A stretch of 53,090 nt of DNA from assembly GCA_016190755.1 (NCBI GenBank), contig JACPPY010000037.1, positions 1 to 53,090 of the forward strand, written 5' to 3'. This stretch comes from Chloroflexota bacterium. Lineage in GTDB: Bacteria > Chloroflexota > Dehalococcoidia > JACPPY01. Positions 1 through 8,152 of the stretch are shown here, piece after piece (position 1 is the stretch's first letter; the number at the start of each line of letters is the position of its first letter). A program made the position numbers and the translations under genes. Under the pieces are notes generated by a model. That model was given only the letters and a program-made list of their open reading frames with translations. It had not been told where the DNA came from and made no database searches.

Positions 1-153
1 AAAAAAATGGTAGCCTTTCCAGTGTATGTTATCCCTTTTCTTAAACTCATCCAGCGCGGCTTTGGTGAAATTCTGGCCCAGCCGATTGAGTTCAGCTTTC
101 AATACGATGTTCGGATGAACGTCAGGAAACTGCTTGTAATAATCGTAGATCAT
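1..153 (-). CDS. N-terminus of an unrecognised protein (cut by window edge)
   Basis: The first 51 codons of a minus-strand gene run off the left edge. The ATG at 153 has a GAGG-type ribosome binding site about 9 bases upstream. The visible part begins MIYDYYKQFPDVHPNI and is rich in charged and aromatic residues, with no signal peptide or membrane segment. I do not recognise the family from this stub. It follows the molybdopterin oxidoreductase on the same strand, but a 10-bp stem-loop lies between them, so it may be a separate unit. Confidence 0.6.
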   Translation of the reverse strand, partial: MIYDYYKQFPDVHPNIVLKAELNRLGQNFTKAALDEFKKRDNIHWKGYHFF

Positions 154-197
154 TGCCCCGTCCTCAGCACAGTTATTCCTCGACCCAATACAAGTTG

Positions 198-231
198 CTG
201 CCCTGGACAAGGGGCCTCTTATCCAGGGCAG
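198..231 (-). terminator. Stem-loop after the molybdoenzyme gene
   Basis: A perfect 10-bp inverted repeat (CTGCCCTGGA / TCCAGGGCAG) encloses a 14-base loop, 36 bases past the stop codon of the molybdopterin gene. No clear U-run follows it on the minus strand, so it could be a weak terminator or an mRNA-end stabiliser. Confidence 0.4.
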
Positions 232-266
232 AAGTTTCTACCTGCGGGTACCAAATGAAATACTGT

Positions 267-2357
267 TTACTTAGTCTTGGTAACGCGGCACATGACGGAC
301 CTGAACCCCGGATAGCCCGACACCGGATCACGGGCCTCATCATCGGTCAGAAAGTTGCAGTTGGCCTCGCTCCACCCATGCTGCATCATCACTATTTTGG
401 GGTGAACGTCCTCATTGAGCTTAGCCTTGATCTTGATGCTGCCTCTTTGCGATTCGACCGTTACCAGATCATCGTCGGAGATACTAAGGCCTTTTGCGAC
501 TTGAGGATGGATATGAAGGTATGGCTCAGGCATTATCTTTCGCAAGCTCGGCAAATTGCGGTGCTGGGTATGAAAGTATGCGACCGTCCTTGGGCCGGAA
601 ATGAGTATCAAAGGATACTTTTGCACCAGGTCCGGGCGGCTGATAGGGCTCTCGGCCGGCTCATGGTAAGTGGGCAACGGGTCATATCCATGTTCCTTCA
701 GTAGTTCTGAGAATATTTCGACCTTCTTGGAAGGAGTGGCAAATCCTTCCTTCAGGTACTTTTTGTACTCCCTCTGAGCGTAATAGATGCCACCGGGATT
801 CGCTCTAAGCTGCTCAAGACTCAGATTCGTCGGCTTGAGCATGTATTCCAGTAGCTCTTCGGTGTCCTTCCAGGGGAAATATTCAGCGTATCCGAGCTTT
901 CTGCCAAGCCCGGCCCAGATCTGCCAATCCTCCATCGAATTCCCAATGGGTGGCACGATCCTATTAGCCAATATTGCTAAGTTATAGCCATAGCCAGAAT
1001 AATCCTTAGTTTCCGCCCTCTCGAAGAAAGAAGCAGCGGGCAACACGACATCAGCCAGTTTGGCCGTCTCGGTCATGAATAGGTCGATAACCACGAGTAG
1101 CTCCAAGTTGGCAAATCCCCGCCTGACCTTATTTTGGTTGGGCCAGGTCACCGCCGGATTGGAGCCGGCGATAATCATTGCCTTTATCGGGTATGGTTTG
1201 CCGGTTATCATCTGAGTGATCGCCGGCACGACGGTTTCTTCTTTCAAATACTTGCTGTAGATCGGATAATCGGCGCCGACCGCAGGCACATCCCGGACGA
1301 CCTTATCTTCCAACCTGATATTCGCGAGCTTGATCTTCGGCGAAAGTACCTCTCCGCCGGGCACGTCGAGGTTGCCTGTGATCGCGGTCAGAATGGCAAT
1401 GGCTCGACTGGCTTGAATGCCGTTGGTCGAGTGGTCCATCGATATGCCCTGTAGAATGTGCGCCGGTTTACTGGTCGCATACATTCGTGCCATATCTCTC
1501 ACGGTCTCGGCTCTTACCCAAGTTACCGCCTCAACTTTCTCCGGAGGCCAAGCCTTCACGCTTTCGGCCAGCTTATCGAAGCCGATTGTCCACTGCTCAA
1601 CAAAAGCCTTGTCATAAAGCCCCTCTGATATGATCACATTCAACATGCCGAGCGCCAGGGCGCAATCGGTGCCCGGCCTGACTTGAGCGTGAATATCGGC
1701 TTCTTTGGCCAGCGAAGTAGCTTTCGGGTCGATCACTATGAGCTTGGTTCCTCGCTTCAGTTCGGCGCGCAAGAGCCTGGGCGGAATCGGATCATGCGAC
1801 TCCACTACATTGCTGCCCCAGAGGACGGCGCATTTGGTATGCACCGAATCCGAACAGTGAGGAAGCGCTCTTGCTCCCAAGGTCAAGTTGTGAGCAAAGG
1901 TCCTGGCCAGATAACAAAACGAGGCACCTGTGGTGAAGTTGGGGGTGCCGTAGAGGTCACAAAAACGACGCGCGACGTAATTGATAAACGAGCCAGACGT
2001 AAATGGCGTGCCTAAATTTGTCACCAGAGCCTGCGGCCCAAACTTCTGTTTAATCGTGGCCAGTTTCTCAGCTACGAAGCTGAAGGCTTCATCCCAGGAA
2101 ATCTCCCGGAATTCTCCATCTACTTTTTTCAGCGGGCTGGTAAGCCTGTCCTTTGAATGGACCAACTCTGGTATGGCATAGCCCTTGGCACACAAAACGT
2201 TGGACTGATGTTCCGGCATGCCGGTGATCTTTACTATCTTTCCATCCTCGACATGGGCTTCAATTCCACATTTTTCGGTACATAGAAGGCAGATGGTTTT
2301 TACTGTTTTCACCTCGGACAGGACGGAGTTGGACTTCGCTGTTTTTACCTCGGTCAT
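267..2357 (-). CDS. Molybdopterin-dependent oxidoreductase, catalytic subunit (DMSO reductase superfamily)
   Basis: 696 aa protein. The N-terminus binds a [4Fe-4S] cluster through Cys23, Cys26, Cys30 and Cys56 (CX2CX3CX25C). Typical molybdopterin-guanine-dinucleotide-binding segments follow, and a C-terminal dinucleotide-binding domain ends in a DPVSGYP motif. There is no twin-arginine signal, so it is predicted cytoplasmic. A TTG 51 bases upstream also opens the frame. The ATG at 2357 is chosen because AAGGGGA lies 7 bases before it, the same signal that precedes padF, and because the TTG lies in the leader of a strong promoter. No electron-transfer subunit is adjacent. The padEFGHI-like genes upstream suggest an aromatic or 2-oxoacid pathway; in denitrifiers the pad locus also includes a molybdenum phenylacetyl-CoA oxidoreductase (PadBCD). 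Whether this subunit is equivalent cannot be judged here, and acetylene-hydratase-like relatives are another possibility. Confidence 0.85.
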   Translation of the reverse strand: MTEVKTAKSNSVLSEVKTVKTICLLCTEKCGIEAHVEDGKIVKITGMPEHQSNVLCAKGYAIPELVHSKDRLTSPLKKVDGEFREISWDEAFSFVAEKLATIKQKFGPQALVTNLGTPFTSGSFINYVARRFCDLYGTPNFTTGASFCYLARTFAHNLTLGARALPHCSDSVHTKCAVLWGSNVVESHDPIPPRLLRAELKRGTKLIVIDPKATSLAKEADIHAQVRPGTDCALALGMLNVIISEGLYDKAFVEQWTIGFDKLAESVKAWPPEKVEAVTWVRAETVRDMARMYATSKPAHILQGISMDHSTNGIQASRAIAILTAITGNLDVPGGEVLSPKIKLANIRLEDKVVRDVPAVGADYPIYSKYLKEETVVPAITQMITGKPYPIKAMIIAGSNPAVTWPNQNKVRRGFANLELLVVIDLFMTETAKLADVVLPAASFFERAETKDYSGYGYNLAILANRIVPPIGNSMEDWQIWAGLGRKLGYAEYFPWKDTEELLEYMLKPTNLSLEQLRANPGGIYYAQREYKKYLKEGFATPSKKVEIFSELLKEHGYDPLPTYHEPAESPISRPDLVQKYPLILISGPRTVAYFHTQHRNLPSLRKIMPEPYLHIHPQVAKGLSISDDDLVTVESQRGSIKIKAKLNEDVHPKIVMMQHGWSEANCNFLTDDEARDPVSGYPGFRSVMCRVTKTK

Positions 2358-2441
2358 ATCGGTCCCCTTAGAACGTTTTTGAATGGAGTAGAGGCTATGC
2401 TCTGTCAAATATCAATGAAAACTGTACGTGGCAGTTAAGCG

Positions 2442-2471
2442 ATTATATGGCTCATACAAAATTCTTGTCAA
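2442..2471 (-). promoter_or_regulatory. Consensus sigma-70 promoter of the molybdoenzyme gene
   Basis: TTGACA (2466-2471) and TATAAT (2442-2447) are separated by 18 bases. Both hexamers are perfect. The expected start of transcription is near 2435, giving a leader of about 78 bases before the ATG at 2357. Confidence 0.75.
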
Positions 2472-2749
2472 GGCAAAAAGTGCTCGGTTCCAAGGTCATC
2501 TCATATCACAACTCAATCACCACTTTCTTGCATGACTTCCGCCTATTATTAGGACGTGAGTGTGTTAATCCGGCGCATATCCTTTGCTCTGGGCCTCGTG
2601 GGCCCAGCGTAATACCATACAGCCTGCCATGAAAACGACTTTAGTCTTATATAAAGGGGGAGAATGGCACAATATTTTCTGTGCCCAGTCCTCACATGCT
2701 CTGTACTTTAAGTGTAATCTATCCTTGGATCGAAAGACGCTGGGCCAGG
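2472..2749. other. Gap between padI and the molybdoenzyme promoter
   Basis: No coding sequence is recognised in this stretch. It contains one small perfect hairpin at 2589-2607 (7-bp stem, 5-base loop), with no T-run on either side. It could mark the end of the pad transcript, but the evidence is weak. Confidence 0.35.
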
Positions 2750-4087
2750 TTAAAAGAATCGCTTGGCTGAGGCAGCCAGCAGCACCCGGTTATAGCGCTC
2801 GTCTACCTGTTTTTGTAGCTCTGCCTGCTGCTCAGGGCTCAGGTGGCCGTATTTCCCCATGAGTTTCGTATATTCAACGATGGGAAGTGGCTTCCTGATC
2901 CTTACCGTCTGCCGTAGCCTACCGCTTACCGCCTCCCAAAGCGGAAAGTAGTTAGTCTTTACGGCCATCCGGGCTACCTGTACCGTATTTTCCGGCCCAA
3001 ACCGCCAGCCTGTAGGGCAGGGGGTATGGAGGTGTATATAGGAAAAGCCTTTTACCGTCAAGGCCTTCTGAAGCTTGGCTTCCAGGTCGCTCAGGAAGCC
3101 AACCGAGGCCGTGGCAACGTAGGGAACACCGTGAGCAAGCATGATCCAGGCCATTTCCTTGGAGTTTTCTCGCTTGCCCTTATGGACATCGCCGACGGGA
3201 GTGGTGCTCGTCCAGGCCCCATAGGGAGTAGTGCCACTCCTCTGTACGCCGGTATTCATATAGCCTTCGTTGTCGTTGCAGATATAGATCATCTGCTCGT
3301 TCCGTTCCGCCGCGCCGGACAGGCTCTGGAAACCGACATCGGCGGTACCTCCGTCCCCGGCGAAGGCCAGTATGTTCACATCCCTGCCCATCCTGCGGTA
3401 GTGGCGTCTGACCCCGGTCATAATCGAGCTGCTATTGGTCAGGAAGCCCATCATGTTTGGTATGGACACGTTGGGTTGCTCTCCGAAACCGGAGACGGCC
3501 GCGGCGGCGCACGAGGGCGATACATGAAGTATGGTGTTCTTGCCGAGCACTTTGAGAGCAAAACGGAGGACGATCTCCGTGGGACAACCCAAGCAGCACG
3601 AGACCCCTTTGGACCAGACATCTTCGGCGCTTTCAATGTCCGCCCTGATGCTGTGCACGCCTTCATATTCCAGGGCGCCGGTAGGGCACATCCTGACGCA
3701 CTCAGGATCGCCATCGCACAGGTCGCAGAGCATCGACATCCCGGCCTGCTTGTCAAAGCGGGCGCCGGCGTAGGGACAAGCCATAGTGCATGCCAGGCAG
3801 CCAATGCAGCGCTCGTCCTGGACCGAGGTCATCGCGCCACGCCGGGTCAACGCCCCGGCAGGGCAGACCTCAATACACTTTGGCTCAGCGCACTGGGCGC
3901 AGTTTATGGGGGTAAACCCCTTCCCTCCCGGGTCGGGGACGATCGATATTCTGGAGCCAGCCGGGTCAAGGTCACCGGTGTGTTTGAGGGCGCAACCATA
4001 GACACAGGCGTTGCAGCCGATGCATTTCTCTGCGTGGATCTTGATATACTTTTCTTTAAGCGCTGGCTTCGATTTTACAACGGTCAT
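2750..4087 (-). CDS. padI: Phenylglyoxylate dehydrogenase-like beta subunit with N-terminal polyferredoxin
   Basis: 445 aa. Residues 15-140 form a polyferredoxin with sixteen cysteines in four CX2CX2-4CX3C-type groups (Cys22-32, 63-75, 94-104, 121-134), like the HycB/DMSO-reductase iron-sulphur subunits. Residues 160-445 are the TPP-binding beta domain of 2-oxoacid:ferredoxin oxidoreductases, with CCLGC at 164-168, GDGGT at 244-248 and the metal-binding Asn271/Asn273. This fusion, together with a separate FAD subunit, is characteristic of NADH-dependent phenylglyoxylate dehydrogenase (PadI). That enzyme converts phenylglyoxylate, CoA and NAD+ to benzoyl-CoA, CO2 and NADH. The start overlaps the padH stop by 4 bases (ATGA), so translation is coupled. 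A relative acting on another aryl- or alkyl-2-oxoacid is possible. Confidence 0.85.
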   Translation of the reverse strand: MTVVKSKPALKEKYIKIHAEKCIGCNACVYGCALKHTGDLDPAGSRISIVPDPGGKGFTPINCAQCAEPKCIEVCPAGALTRRGAMTSVQDERCIGCLACTMACPYAGARFDKQAGMSMLCDLCDGDPECVRMCPTGALEYEGVHSIRADIESAEDVWSKGVSCCLGCPTEIVLRFALKVLGKNTILHVSPSCAAAAVSGFGEQPNVSIPNMMGFLTNSSSIMTGVRRHYRRMGRDVNILAFAGDGGTADVGFQSLSGAAERNEQMIYICNDNEGYMNTGVQRSGTTPYGAWTSTTPVGDVHKGKRENSKEMAWIMLAHGVPYVATASVGFLSDLEAKLQKALTVKGFSYIHLHTPCPTGWRFGPENTVQVARMAVKTNYFPLWEAVSGRLRQTVRIRKPLPIVEYTKLMGKYGHLSPEQQAELQKQVDERYNRVLLAASAKRFF

Positions 4088-5370
4088 AGACTTTCCCTTT
4101 GCCTGGCCATCTCCCGGCCGCTCTCCTTGATGAGGGTACGCCTGAAGGCGCTGGCCAGATCATCAGCGAAGTTTTGCTCCACATCATTGGACTCCCAACC
4201 ATTCATTATCGCCTCGCGGCACACTCCCGCTTCAGCCGACTGATTGATCATGGTGCAGCCCACGAGCCTGCCATCGCGGAGCACCAGCTTCTTATAGCTC
4301 CGTTTCCGTGTATCCAGCGCTTTAAGGACCTTGGTTCCTCTCCCGTTGTCCCCAGAGAGTCCAATCGAAAAAAGCACGTTGCCAAAGAAGTTGTAAATAT
4401 TCATGGGCAAGCTACCCGCGAAAGTCTGATTACCGCCCGCCATGTTAGTACCGGCCACTTTGCCCTGGGCCACGGCGTTCATGATGGTCGGCACAACGAT
4501 CTTGTCGCTGGTGAAGAGGCCTCTCCCTTGAGCAACGTCACCGGCAGCGTAAACCAAGGGGTCATTCGTCTGCATCTTCTCGTTGACTATGAGTCCGTCC
4601 GAAATGTCGATACCGCTTTCAATCAAGAAGCCAGTATTGGGCTTGACCCCGGTAGCGACGAGGACAAAATCGGCACGGACTTTTTCCCCGGATTCGAGCA
4701 CGACAAGCATGCCTTCTCTGCTGCTTTCGACGCCGCTAACATCGCTGCCTTCCAGGACCTTGATGCCATTCTGTCGGTAGACATCAGCGATGATCGCCCC
4801 GGCCTCAGCATCGATATAAGCTCTGAGAATGCGGCTTCGGGCGACTATCGTTATGTTCAGGCCGTGCTGGCGCAACGCCATGGCAGCTTCGACGGCGATG
4901 AGCCCCGCCCCGAGAGTTACTACCTTCTTGCTGCGCTTGCACAACTCGATGATCTTGCGGGCATCGGCGATGTTGTGCAAAACGTTCGTGTCTCGTTTGG
5001 TTAGTCCCGGGATTTTGGGGACCAACGGTATAGAGCCGGTGGCCACCAGTACCCTGCCATAGGGCATCCTGGCGCCGTTGCCGAGAACAAGCTGCTGATT
5101 TTTGGCGTCGAGGTACTCGACATCATGCCATGGCAGCACCCTGGCATTGACGCTGTCATAGAAAGCGCTGTCCTTCAGGTTCAGTTTTTGTTCCTTGACC
5201 TCACCCGCGATGAGTCCGACCAGGGCAGTAGGCGAGTAGGGAGTTCCATCATCCCGAGTAAGCACCAGGTTGGGCGTTTCCGGGTCAACCCTGTGTATAC
5301 ATTCTAGAGCCGCGAGCGCCGAATGACTATTGCCGATAATTACTCGCGGCCCTTTTTTCGTTGCTACCAA
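4084..5370 (-). CDS. padH: Phenylglyoxylate dehydrogenase-like FAD/NADH subunit (epsilon)
   Basis: 428 aa pyridine-nucleotide-disulphide-type flavoprotein. It has an N-terminal FAD-binding fold (IIGNSHSALAALE, a loose version of GxGxxG), a second nucleotide-binding motif (TLGAGLIAVEAA, about residue 150) for NAD(H), and the YAAGDVAQG motif that contacts the flavin. No redox-active CxxC is visible, so it resembles NADH:ferredoxin or rubredoxin reductases rather than disulphide reductases. In the pad enzyme this subunit passes electrons from the iron-sulphur chain to NAD+. The start is TTG, chosen because AAGGGGG precedes it at good spacing. It lies 28 bases after padG and overlaps padI by 4 bases. 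Confidence 0.82.
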   Translation of the reverse strand: MVATKKGPRVIIGNSHSALAALECIHRVDPETPNLVLTRDDGTPYSPTALVGLIAGEVKEQKLNLKDSAFYDSVNARVLPWHDVEYLDAKNQQLVLGNGARMPYGRVLVATGSIPLVPKIPGLTKRDTNVLHNIADARKIIELCKRSKKVVTLGAGLIAVEAAMALRQHGLNITIVARSRILRAYIDAEAGAIIADVYRQNGIKVLEGSDVSGVESSREGMLVVLESGEKVRADFVLVATGVKPNTGFLIESGIDISDGLIVNEKMQTNDPLVYAAGDVAQGRGLFTSDKIVVPTIMNAVAQGKVAGTNMAGGNQTFAGSLPMNIYNFFGNVLFSIGLSGDNGRGTKVLKALDTRKRSYKKLVLRDGRLVGCTMINQSAEAGVCREAIMNGWESNDVEQNFADDLASAFRRTLIKESGREMARQRESL

Positions 5371-5398
5371 TTTGTGTCCCCCTTAACGTGGCAAACCC

Positions 5399-6598
5399 CT
5401 AGGGCACGTCGGTCCCGTACCAGGTCATCTCGGGCACGCTTTTGCCCACGGCCTTGTCGGCGACCAGGCGTATCATGCTTTCAAGATGGTCTTTGGTAAT
5501 ATCGCCGCCGCCGAGACCGTCAACGAAACCGATCAGACCAGGCCGATGCTTGGCCTCGTACAGCGCCGACCTGAGCTCCCATAGCACACCGCCGGAGTTC
5601 CAGCCCCAGCTCACCTGTCGATCGACCACGCCGACCGCCGCCCTGCCATCCAATATGCGACGAAGCTCATTTCTTGGGAAAGGACGCAGGCATCGGAGCT
5701 TTACCAGCCCGACCTTAAGGTTTGTTTCCGCTCTGATCTTGTCGATGACCACGCGGGCAGTGCCGGTACAACTACCTACAGTGAGCAATGCCAGATCGGC
5801 GTCATCCATCCGGTATGGCTCCAGCAAGCCGCCGTAGGAACGGCCGAAGATACGTCCATATTCAACGTCGACCTCGTCGATAATCTTTTTTGCGGCCTCC
5901 ATGCCGGCGCAGTGGCTCATTCGGTACTTAGTCAGCAAGCCGCTGGGCGTCCAGCCATCGATTGTCATGGGTTTCAGTGGGTCCCAGATAACGTCGGACT
6001 TATATGGAGGCAGAAAAGAGTCGACGGTTTTCTGATCGGGAACAAAAACCGGTTCCGCCAGATAGGAAAGGTACCAGCCGTCGTAGCAGACGTTTACCGG
6101 CAGACGGACGTCCGGGTGCTCGGCGAGTTTGAAAGCCATAATGATAGTGTCCAGTATCTCCTGGCAGTTCTCGACATAGAGCTGTATCCAGCCTGCTTCC
6201 CGGACGACGAAAGAGTCCGACTGCCCTCCGCTGACTGCCCCCGGCGACAGTGCCTCGCGATTGGCGATCGCCATAACGATGGGCAGCCTTAAAGTGGATG
6301 TCCTCAAGTACATCTCGAACATGAAGAACAAGCCGAGTGAGGAGGTTGCGGTAAAAGTGCGGCTGCCAGCCAGCGAGGCCCCAGTCAGCACGCTCATGAC
6401 GGAATGCTCGCCTTCGGCCTCAACGATCTCGGCATCCAGTTCACCGGAGGCGACGAATTGAGCTACATGTTCAGCGACCTCGCTTTGTGGTGTGATAGGG
6501 TATACGGAGACCACCGTAGGCCGGGCTAGCTTAGCTGCCGTGGCAGCGGAGTGGTAGCCCGTCAGGATCTTCATGGTATGTTCAACATGTGTCTTCAC
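5399..6598 (-). CDS. padG: Phenylglyoxylate dehydrogenase-like alpha subunit
   Basis: 399 aa. This is the pyruvate:ferredoxin-oxidoreductase alpha family: an N-terminal pyrimidine-binding TPP domain (VVSVYPITPQSE, VEAEGEHS, then an ATSSLGL segment) and a C-terminal transketolase-C-like domain. It supplies half of the thiamine-diphosphate active site, completed by the beta subunit. The frame stays open for about 50 codons upstream, but those codons overlap padF and look random. GTG at 6598 is chosen because TAAGGAG, which includes the padF stop, lies 7 bases before it. ATG at 6574 is the alternative. Its place between padF and padH matches the order known for pad genes. Confidence 0.85.
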   Translation of the reverse strand: MKTHVEHTMKILTGYHSAATAAKLARPTVVSVYPITPQSEVAEHVAQFVASGELDAEIVEAEGEHSVMSVLTGASLAGSRTFTATSSLGLFFMFEMYLRTSTLRLPIVMAIANREALSPGAVSGGQSDSFVVREAGWIQLYVENCQEILDTIIMAFKLAEHPDVRLPVNVCYDGWYLSYLAEPVFVPDQKTVDSFLPPYKSDVIWDPLKPMTIDGWTPSGLLTKYRMSHCAGMEAAKKIIDEVDVEYGRIFGRSYGGLLEPYRMDDADLALLTVGSCTGTARVVIDKIRAETNLKVGLVKLRCLRPFPRNELRRILDGRAAVGVVDRQVSWGWNSGGVLWELRSALYEAKHRPGLIGFVDGLGGGDITKDHLESMIRLVADKAVGKSVPEMTWYGTDVP

Positions 6599-6608
6599 CA
6601 GAGTCTCC

Positions 6609-6884
6609 TTACAGCCGCACCATGTCGATGGCCTTGACCTGACATTCCGCGGCGCAAATGCCGCAGCCCTTGCACCATTCCAGGTCGACCTGGTATTGGG
6701 TGTCCTTCTTACGGATGGCATGGGTGGGACAGGAGAACCAGCATATACCACAGCCGCTGCATTTGTTTGGATCGATCTCCGGCCTCTGGAACTTCCAGTC
6801 TCCTACTTTGAGCGTGTAGAGTTCCCCCTCGTAAGGGGCGCAGGTTGTCTGGTACCTGTTAACGAATTTTTGAGTTTCAGCCAT
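6609..6884 (-). CDS. padF: Phenylglyoxylate dehydrogenase-like delta subunit (2[4Fe-4S] ferredoxin)
   Basis: 91 aa ferredoxin-type subunit with two CX2CX2CX3C motifs (Cys42, 45, 48, 52 and Cys71, 74, 77, 81). Each half has the KGCGIC or SGCGIC signature of 2-oxoacid oxidoreductase delta subunits. It carries electrons away from the TPP centre. It overlaps padE by 8 bases, and its stop codon lies inside the ribosome binding site of padG. The start is the ATG at 6884 behind AGGGGACC. Confidence 0.85.
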   Translation of the reverse strand: MAETQKFVNRYQTTCAPYEGELYTLKVGDWKFQRPEIDPNKCSGCGICWFSCPTHAIRKKDTQYQVDLEWCKGCGICAAECQVKAIDMVRL

Positions 6885-7443
6885 TTCGGTCCCCTAGCGT
6901 CGCCACGCTACATCTTTCAAATCCCAGGCGAGCGGCCTGGCGGTTCTTCTCCAGCAATGCGCCGGAAAAATCATCCGCGATCGACTTGTAAATGGACTCC
7001 AGCTTGATCCAGCCGGTGGTAGCGGCAAAGGCGCCCAGCATGCAGCTATTGGTGATGGGACGGCCCAGCACCTCGAGGCCGATGGCGGTGGCGTCCACCA
7101 CTCCTACTTTGGCTATGCTCGGCGGATAGGAGAAGTCTTTCAGGCTGCCTTTTTGATTCATGACGAGTATAGCTTGTTCCTTCAAGCCGGCGTAGATATC
7201 TACGGCATTGGCCACGGTGCTGTCAATGACGATTAGACAGTCCGGTGTGTAAATACGGGTCTTCTCCCGAATCGGCTCGTCGTCCATGCGCACGAAGGAG
7301 GCCACGGGCGCAAGGCGACGCTCAAAACCGTACTGAGGTATCGCTGCGCCGTACTTGCCTTCAATCGCCAGGCAATGTACGATCCAGTGTCCCATGGTGA
7401 CCGCTCCTTGCCCGCCCCGCCCGTGTAGCCTGATCTCTTTCAT
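6877..7443 (-). CDS. padE: Phenylglyoxylate dehydrogenase-like gamma subunit
   Basis: 188 aa protein of the 2-oxoacid:acceptor oxidoreductase gamma family, with the N-terminal HGRGGQGAVT motif (residues 7-16) that lies near the CoA-binding region in this fold. It is the first gene of the five-gene set gamma-delta-alpha-FAD-beta. Its length is normal for the family and it has no signal sequence. A promoter-like pair of hexamers lies 36-64 bases upstream, so the set can probably be transcribed apart from the mce and tct genes. Confidence 0.85.
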   Translation of the reverse strand: MKEIRLHGRGGQGAVTMGHWIVHCLAIEGKYGAAIPQYGFERRLAPVASFVRMDDEPIREKTRIYTPDCLIVIDSTVANAVDIYAGLKEQAILVMNQKGSLKDFSYPPSIAKVGVVDATAIGLEVLGRPITNSCMLGAFAATTGWIKLESIYKSIADDFSGALLEKNRQAARLGFERCSVATLGDRNG

Positions 7444-7478
7444 TGGACTCCATTCGTTCGATCAATGAGCGATCTAAT

Positions 7479-7507
7479 ATTATCCTCACCGACTAAGAAT
7501 TAATCAA
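7479..7507 (-). promoter_or_regulatory. Candidate promoter of the pad genes
   Basis: TTGATT (7502-7507) and GATAAT (7479-7484) are separated by 17 bases. The match is 4/6 and 5/6, in the 89-base gap between mce and padE. Confidence 0.5.
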
Positions 7508-7532
7508 ACCTGATGCTAGCCTGGGTCCGGTG

Positions 7533-7976
7533 CTAACGCTTCGGCTCCCCCGGCCGGTTCCATTTGTAGTCGATCAACTCGAGTAAAACGTTATTGACCG
7601 TCTTGGGATGCACGAAAGTGAATTCGCAGTCGCGGAAGGGACGGGCCAGTTTTCCCTCCTTGTTAGGGATAAAGGAGTAGCCCTTGCCTTTAAGCTCGTC
7701 GATCGATTTCCTGGTGTTGTCGACGTTAAGGCCAATGATCATGACGCCTTCACCATGTTTCTCGATGAACTTGGCGACATCGCCGTCGGGAGAGGTCGAT
7801 TCCATAAGCTCGAAGCCGATGCTGCCCAGCCAGTACCTAGCGACTCTGATCTTCTCCGGCTCGTCAACGTAGGGATCATCCGGGGCTGATTTTCCCAGTA
7901 TCGGTTCCCAGACCTTCCGAGCCGTATCCAGGTCCTTTACCGCGATACAAATATGGTCTATCCGATTCACCTTCAT
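7533..7976 (-). CDS. mce: VOC-family protein, methylmalonyl-CoA epimerase-like
   Basis: 147 aa, single VOC (glyoxalase-fold) protein. Metal ligands typical of methylmalonyl-CoA epimerase are visible: His near residue 8 in IDHICIAV, Glu in FELMES, His in FVHPK and Glu in LLELIDY. The epimerase interconverts (R)- and (S)-methylmalonyl-CoA in propionate metabolism. No methylmalonyl-CoA mutase is in the window, so the substrate here may instead be another CoA ester linked to the pad genes. The start at 7976 has AGGAAGGAG upstream. It lies 176 bases after tctB and 89 before padE. Confidence 0.7.
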   Translation of the reverse strand: MKVNRIDHICIAVKDLDTARKVWEPILGKSAPDDPYVDEPEKIRVARYWLGSIGFELMESTSPDGDVAKFIEKHGEGVMIIGLNVDNTRKSIDELKGKGYSFIPNKEGKLARPFRDCEFTFVHPKTVNNVLLELIDYKWNRPGEPKR

Positions 7977-8152
7977 CAGTTGCTCTCCTTCCTATGCTTT
8001 TGCCTGGCATCCACTCCCAACCCGCGAGCTGTTTTTCGGCATGATCGTTGAACATGACGACCGCATCTTCAGCCTTCTTTTTCGGGGGCAAGCTCCATCT
8101 GTCTCAAGTATCTGTGGAGGCACAATCACTAAAGAGCCCAAAGCGGCAAAGG

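Noticed and set aside
2358-2408. Upstream TTG start for the molybdoenzyme
   Set aside because: No ribosome binding site, and the extra residues have no family counterpart; the ATG at 2357 has a good one.
3026-4243. 405-codon open frame on the plus strand
   Set aside because: It lies antisense to padI and the end of padH, which have clear motifs on the other strand; it has no recognisable domain and arises from the codon bias of the real genes. The same applies to 4099-5004, 39654-40061 and 41640-42545.
7876-8091. 71-codon minus-strand frame overlapping mce
   Set aside because: It starts with TTG without a binding site and its last third is the mce gene in another frame. A decayed gene front cannot be excluded, but nothing supports it.
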